DNA of 64,000 nucleotides from positions 1 to 64,000 of the forward strand of contig SHXD01000003.1 of NCBI GenBank assembly GCA_009693505.1. The letters are read 5' to 3'. The notes beneath the pieces are model-generated. The model was not told where the DNA came from. It made no database searches and saw only the letters and a program-made list of their open reading frames with translations. Positions 61,803-64,000 of the stretch are shown one piece after another (positions within the stretch are counted from its first letter, which is position 1; each line of letters opens with the position of its first letter). The position numbers and the translations under genes are program-made. This stretch comes from Limnohabitans sp. (GTDB lineage: Bacteria; Pseudomonadota; Gammaproteobacteria; Burkholderiales; Burkholderiaceae_C).

Positions 61803-63545
61803 ATGGCAACGATTGGCAAACGCGCCTACGCAGAAATGTTTGGCCCCACCGTCGGCGACCGTGTTCGCTTGGCAGATACCGAACTCATCGTTGAAGTTGA
61901 AAAAGATTTCACCCTGCTGGCTGGCGGCTATGGCGAAGAAGCCAAATTTGGCGGCGGTAAAACCATTCGCGATGGCATGTCGCAATCACAGCGCACACGC
62001 GATGGCACGGGCACTGGCCCGCAAGCTGGCGGCGCAGTAGACACCGTCATGACCAACGCATTGATCATCGACCATTGGGGCATCGTGAAGGCCGACATTG
62101 GTTTGAAAGATGGCCGCATTGTGGCCATTGGCAAAGCAGGCAACCCCGATACACAACCTGGCATTGACATCATCATTGGCCCCGGCACTGAAGTGATCAG
62201 TTGCGAAGGCAACATCGTGACTGCTGGCGGCATTGACACGCACATTCACTTCATTGCACCTCAGCAAATTGAAGAGGCCTTGGCCAGCGGCATCACCACC
62301 ATGATCGGCGGTGGCACAGGCCCCGCTACAGGCACCTTTGCCACCACCTGCACCCCAGGCGCTTGGAACATAGAGCGCATGATGCAAGCGGCCGATGCCT
62401 TTCCCATGAACTTGGGTTTCTTGGGCAAAGGTAATGCCGCTTTGCCTGGCTCCTTGCACGAACAAATCAATGCGGGCGCCATTGGTCTCAAGCTTCACGA
62501 AGACTGGGGCACCACACCCGCCGCCATCGACAACTGCTTGAATGTGGCCGAAGAAACCGACACACAGGTGGCCATTCACACCGACACCTTGAACGAGTCT
62601 GGCTTTGTGGAAGACACCGTTGCAGCCTTCAAAGGCCGCACCATTCACACTTTCCACACCGAAGGCGCAGGCGGGGGCCACGCCCCTGATATTTTGAAAG
62701 TGGTAGGCGAAGCCAATGTGCTGCCCTCCTCCACCAACCCCACGCGACCCTACACCATCAATACGCTTGATGAACACGTTGACATGCTGATGGTCTGTCA
62801 TCACTTAGACCCCTCCATTCCCGAAGACTTGGCCTTTGCCGAAAGCCGTATTCGCAAAGAAACCATTGCAGCCGAAGACATCTTGCATGACCTTGGCGCC
62901 ATCAGCATGTTCAGCTCTGACAGCCAAGCCATGGGCCGCGTGGGCGAAGTGATTCTGCGTTGCTGGCAAACTGCCCACAAAATGAAAGTGCAGCGGGGTA
63001 AATTGCCGGGCGACACCGATCGCAATGACAACGCTCGCGTGAAACGCTACATTGCCAAGCTTTCCATCAACCCCGCCATTGCGCATGGCATCAGCCATGA
63101 AGTGGGCAGCATTGAAGCGGGCAAATGGGCCGACTTGGTCATTTGGAAGCCTGCTTTTTTTGGCGTTAAACCTGCTGTCATCTTGAAAGGCGGCTTCATT
63201 GCCATGGCCGCCATGGGTGATCCCAATGCCTCCATTCCCACGCCACAACCCGTGCACTATCGCTCTATGTTTGGCAGCTTCGGCGGCGCACTGGCACGCG
63301 GCTCGCTCACGTTTGTATCGCAAGCCGGACTTGCGGCTGGCATTGGTCAGAAGTATGGTTTGCAGAAAACATTGTCGGCCGTCAAAGGCATTCGAGGTGT
63401 GGGAAAACGCCACATGATTCTCAATGATTACACGCCTAAAATGGAAGTCGATGCGCAAACTTATGCAGTGCGCGCGGATGGCTTGCTGCTCACGTGCGAA
63501 CCTGCGGTCAGTTTGCCCATGACGCAACGTTACTTCTTGTTCTGA
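61803..63545 (+). CDS. ureC: Urease alpha (catalytic) subunit
   Basis: A 580-residue nickel metallohydrolase, slightly longer than the usual ~570, that splits urea into ammonia and carbamate. Nickel ligands and active site are intact: [13 protein letters not shown], the carbamylated lysine in [24 protein letters not shown], the mobile-flap histidine region [22 protein letters not shown] and [12 protein letters not shown]. Starts at the ATG at 61803. ureE follows after 31 bp. Confidence 0.98.
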   Translation: MATIGKRAYAEMFGPTVGDRVRLADTELIVEVEKDFTLLAGGYGEEAKFGGGKTIRDGMSQSQRTRDGTGTGPQAGGAVDTVMTNALIIDHWGIVKADIGLKDGRIVAIGKAGNPDTQPGIDIIIGPGTEVISCEGNIVTAGGIDTHIHFIAPQQIEEALASGITTMIGGGTGPATGTFATTCTPGAWNIERMMQAADAFPMNLGFLGKGNAALPGSLHEQINAGAIGLKLHEDWGTTPAAIDNCLNVAEETDTQVAIHTDTLNESGFVEDTVAAFKGRTIHTFHTEGAGGGHAPDILKVVGEANVLPSSTNPTRPYTINTLDEHVDMLMVCHHLDPSIPEDLAFAESRIRKETIAAEDILHDLGAISMFSSDSQAMGRVGEVILRCWQTAHKMKVQRGKLPGDTDRNDNARVKRYIAKLSINPAIAHGISHEVGSIEAGKWADLVIWKPAFFGVKPAVILKGGFIAMAAMGDPNASIPTPQPVHYRSMFGSFGGALARGSLTFVSQAGLAAGIGQKYGLQKTLSAVKGIRGVGKRHMILNDYTPKMEVDAQTYAVRADGLLLTCEPAVSLPMTQRYFLF

Positions 63546-63576
63546 TGAGCAAGAATTGAATTTTTTGATGGATTGA

Positions 63577-64000
63577 ATGCTCACTTGCTCTAAATTAATT
63601 TCTGGCGGTCAAGGCTTGGCCAAGGCTTTGATTAAACGTGCGCCTACCGTTTCTTTAGACTGGGATGTCCGGCAAAAAAGCCGCTTCCAAGTTGAAGACT
63701 CCTCGGGTCGTGTCTTATCAGTATTTTTGCAGCGCGGTCATGTGGTGCGCGGTGGCGATGTGTTGATAGTCGATGATGGCAGTTTGGTTCGCATTGAAGC
63801 TGCGCCTCAAGCATTGCTGCGCATCACAACATGCCCTCAACACGGCTCGCCCTTCGACCTCATCCGCGCGGCCTACCACTTGGGCAATCGGCATGTGCCC
63901 ATTGAACTCAAACCAGATCACCTCCAAATTGAGCCCGACTCAGTGTTGGCCGACATGTTGCGGTCAATGCACTTGATCGTCAACACGGTAGATGAAGCCT
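63577..64000 (+). CDS. ureE: Urease accessory protein UreE, C-terminus cut by window edge
   Basis: Nickel metallochaperone for urease. About 141 residues are visible, open at the window end. N-terminal peptide-binding domain (KLISGGQGLAKALIKRAPTVSLDWDVRQKS, without a stop) and C-terminal nickel domain with AYHLGNRHVPIELKPDHLQIEPDSVLADML. The histidine-rich tail, if any, and ureF/ureG would lie beyond. The ATG at 63577 has only a weak GATGGA upstream. Confidence 0.92.
   Translation, partial: MLTCSKLISGGQGLAKALIKRAPTVSLDWDVRQKSRFQVEDSSGRVLSVFLQRGHVVRGGDVLIVDDGSLVRIEAAPQALLRITTCPQHGSPFDLIRAAYHLGNRHVPIELKPDHLQIEPDSVLADMLRSMHLIVNTVDEA

Noticed and set aside
61986-63584. Two long minus-strand open frames opposite ureC (271 and 259 codons)
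   Set aside because: Shadow frames of a highly conserved catalytic gene; no ribosome site or recognisable domain.

Overview
The window reads as chromosome of a betaproteobacterium of the order Burkholderiales, most likely a Comamonadaceae-type freshwater organism. The reasons are the gene families and their order: thrB beside polA, Bug/TctC binding proteins with TctD/TctE, the membrane-bound urate hydroxylase PuuD, and a UraD-allantoate amidohydrolase fusion. This is family-level inference; no rRNA or tRNA gene is present. I see no insertion sequence, integrase or CRISPR array.

Layout. 1-8.2 kb is a catabolic island of unknown substrate: aldehyde dehydrogenase and an enolase-superfamily dehydratase on the minus strand, diverging from a MocR-type regulator and three successive flavin oxidoreductases. 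8.3-18.6 kb is mostly housekeeping: TauE exporter, Nudix hydrolase, polA, thrB, a membrane protein, slyD, uvrD and guaC. 18.6-23.9 kb is a tripartite tricarboxylate transporter with its two-component system. 23.9-31.4 kb holds a TonB receptor-hydrolase pair, an rhlE-type helicase, dcd, a Bug protein and an orphan BMP-type binding protein. 31.5-34.3 kb is an M16 peptidase.

34.3-64 kb is the centrepiece, a nearly continuous purine-to-ammonia island. It has a BMP-type nucleoside/nucleobase ABC transporter, glycerate 2-kinase, 8-oxoguanine deaminase, PuuD, XdhC, a lipoprotein, XdhB, XdhA, HIU hydrolase, a GntR/FCD regulator, PuuE, fused UraD-allantoate amidohydrolase, an M20 hydrolase, an NMT1/THI5-type ABC transporter, a small membrane protein, an unusual voltage-gated potassium channel and the urease genes ureD, ureA, ureB, ureC and ureE (the last cut by the window edge). 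Together they explain xanthine or 8-oxoguanine to urate, 5-hydroxyisourate, OHCU, allantoin, allantoate, then urea to ammonia. Glycerate kinase fits the fate of the glyoxylate carbon. No ureidoglycolate lyase gene is visible.

Main points for a second look: (1) a K+ channel with two complete voltage-sensor domains before a single pore, placed 11 bp upstream of ureD; (2) a urea-transporter operon reduced to an in-frame urtA'-'urtE remnant with an added amber codon, lying inverted between ureD and ureA; (3) a shared palindrome AAGTGTATACAnTT at the GntR/uraH divergent promoter, before puuD and before the NMT1 transporter, with a looser copy before the channel operon; (4) an M20 enzyme in the purine operon that lacks two usual metal ligands; (5) a promoter followed at once by a terminator-like hairpin before guaC.
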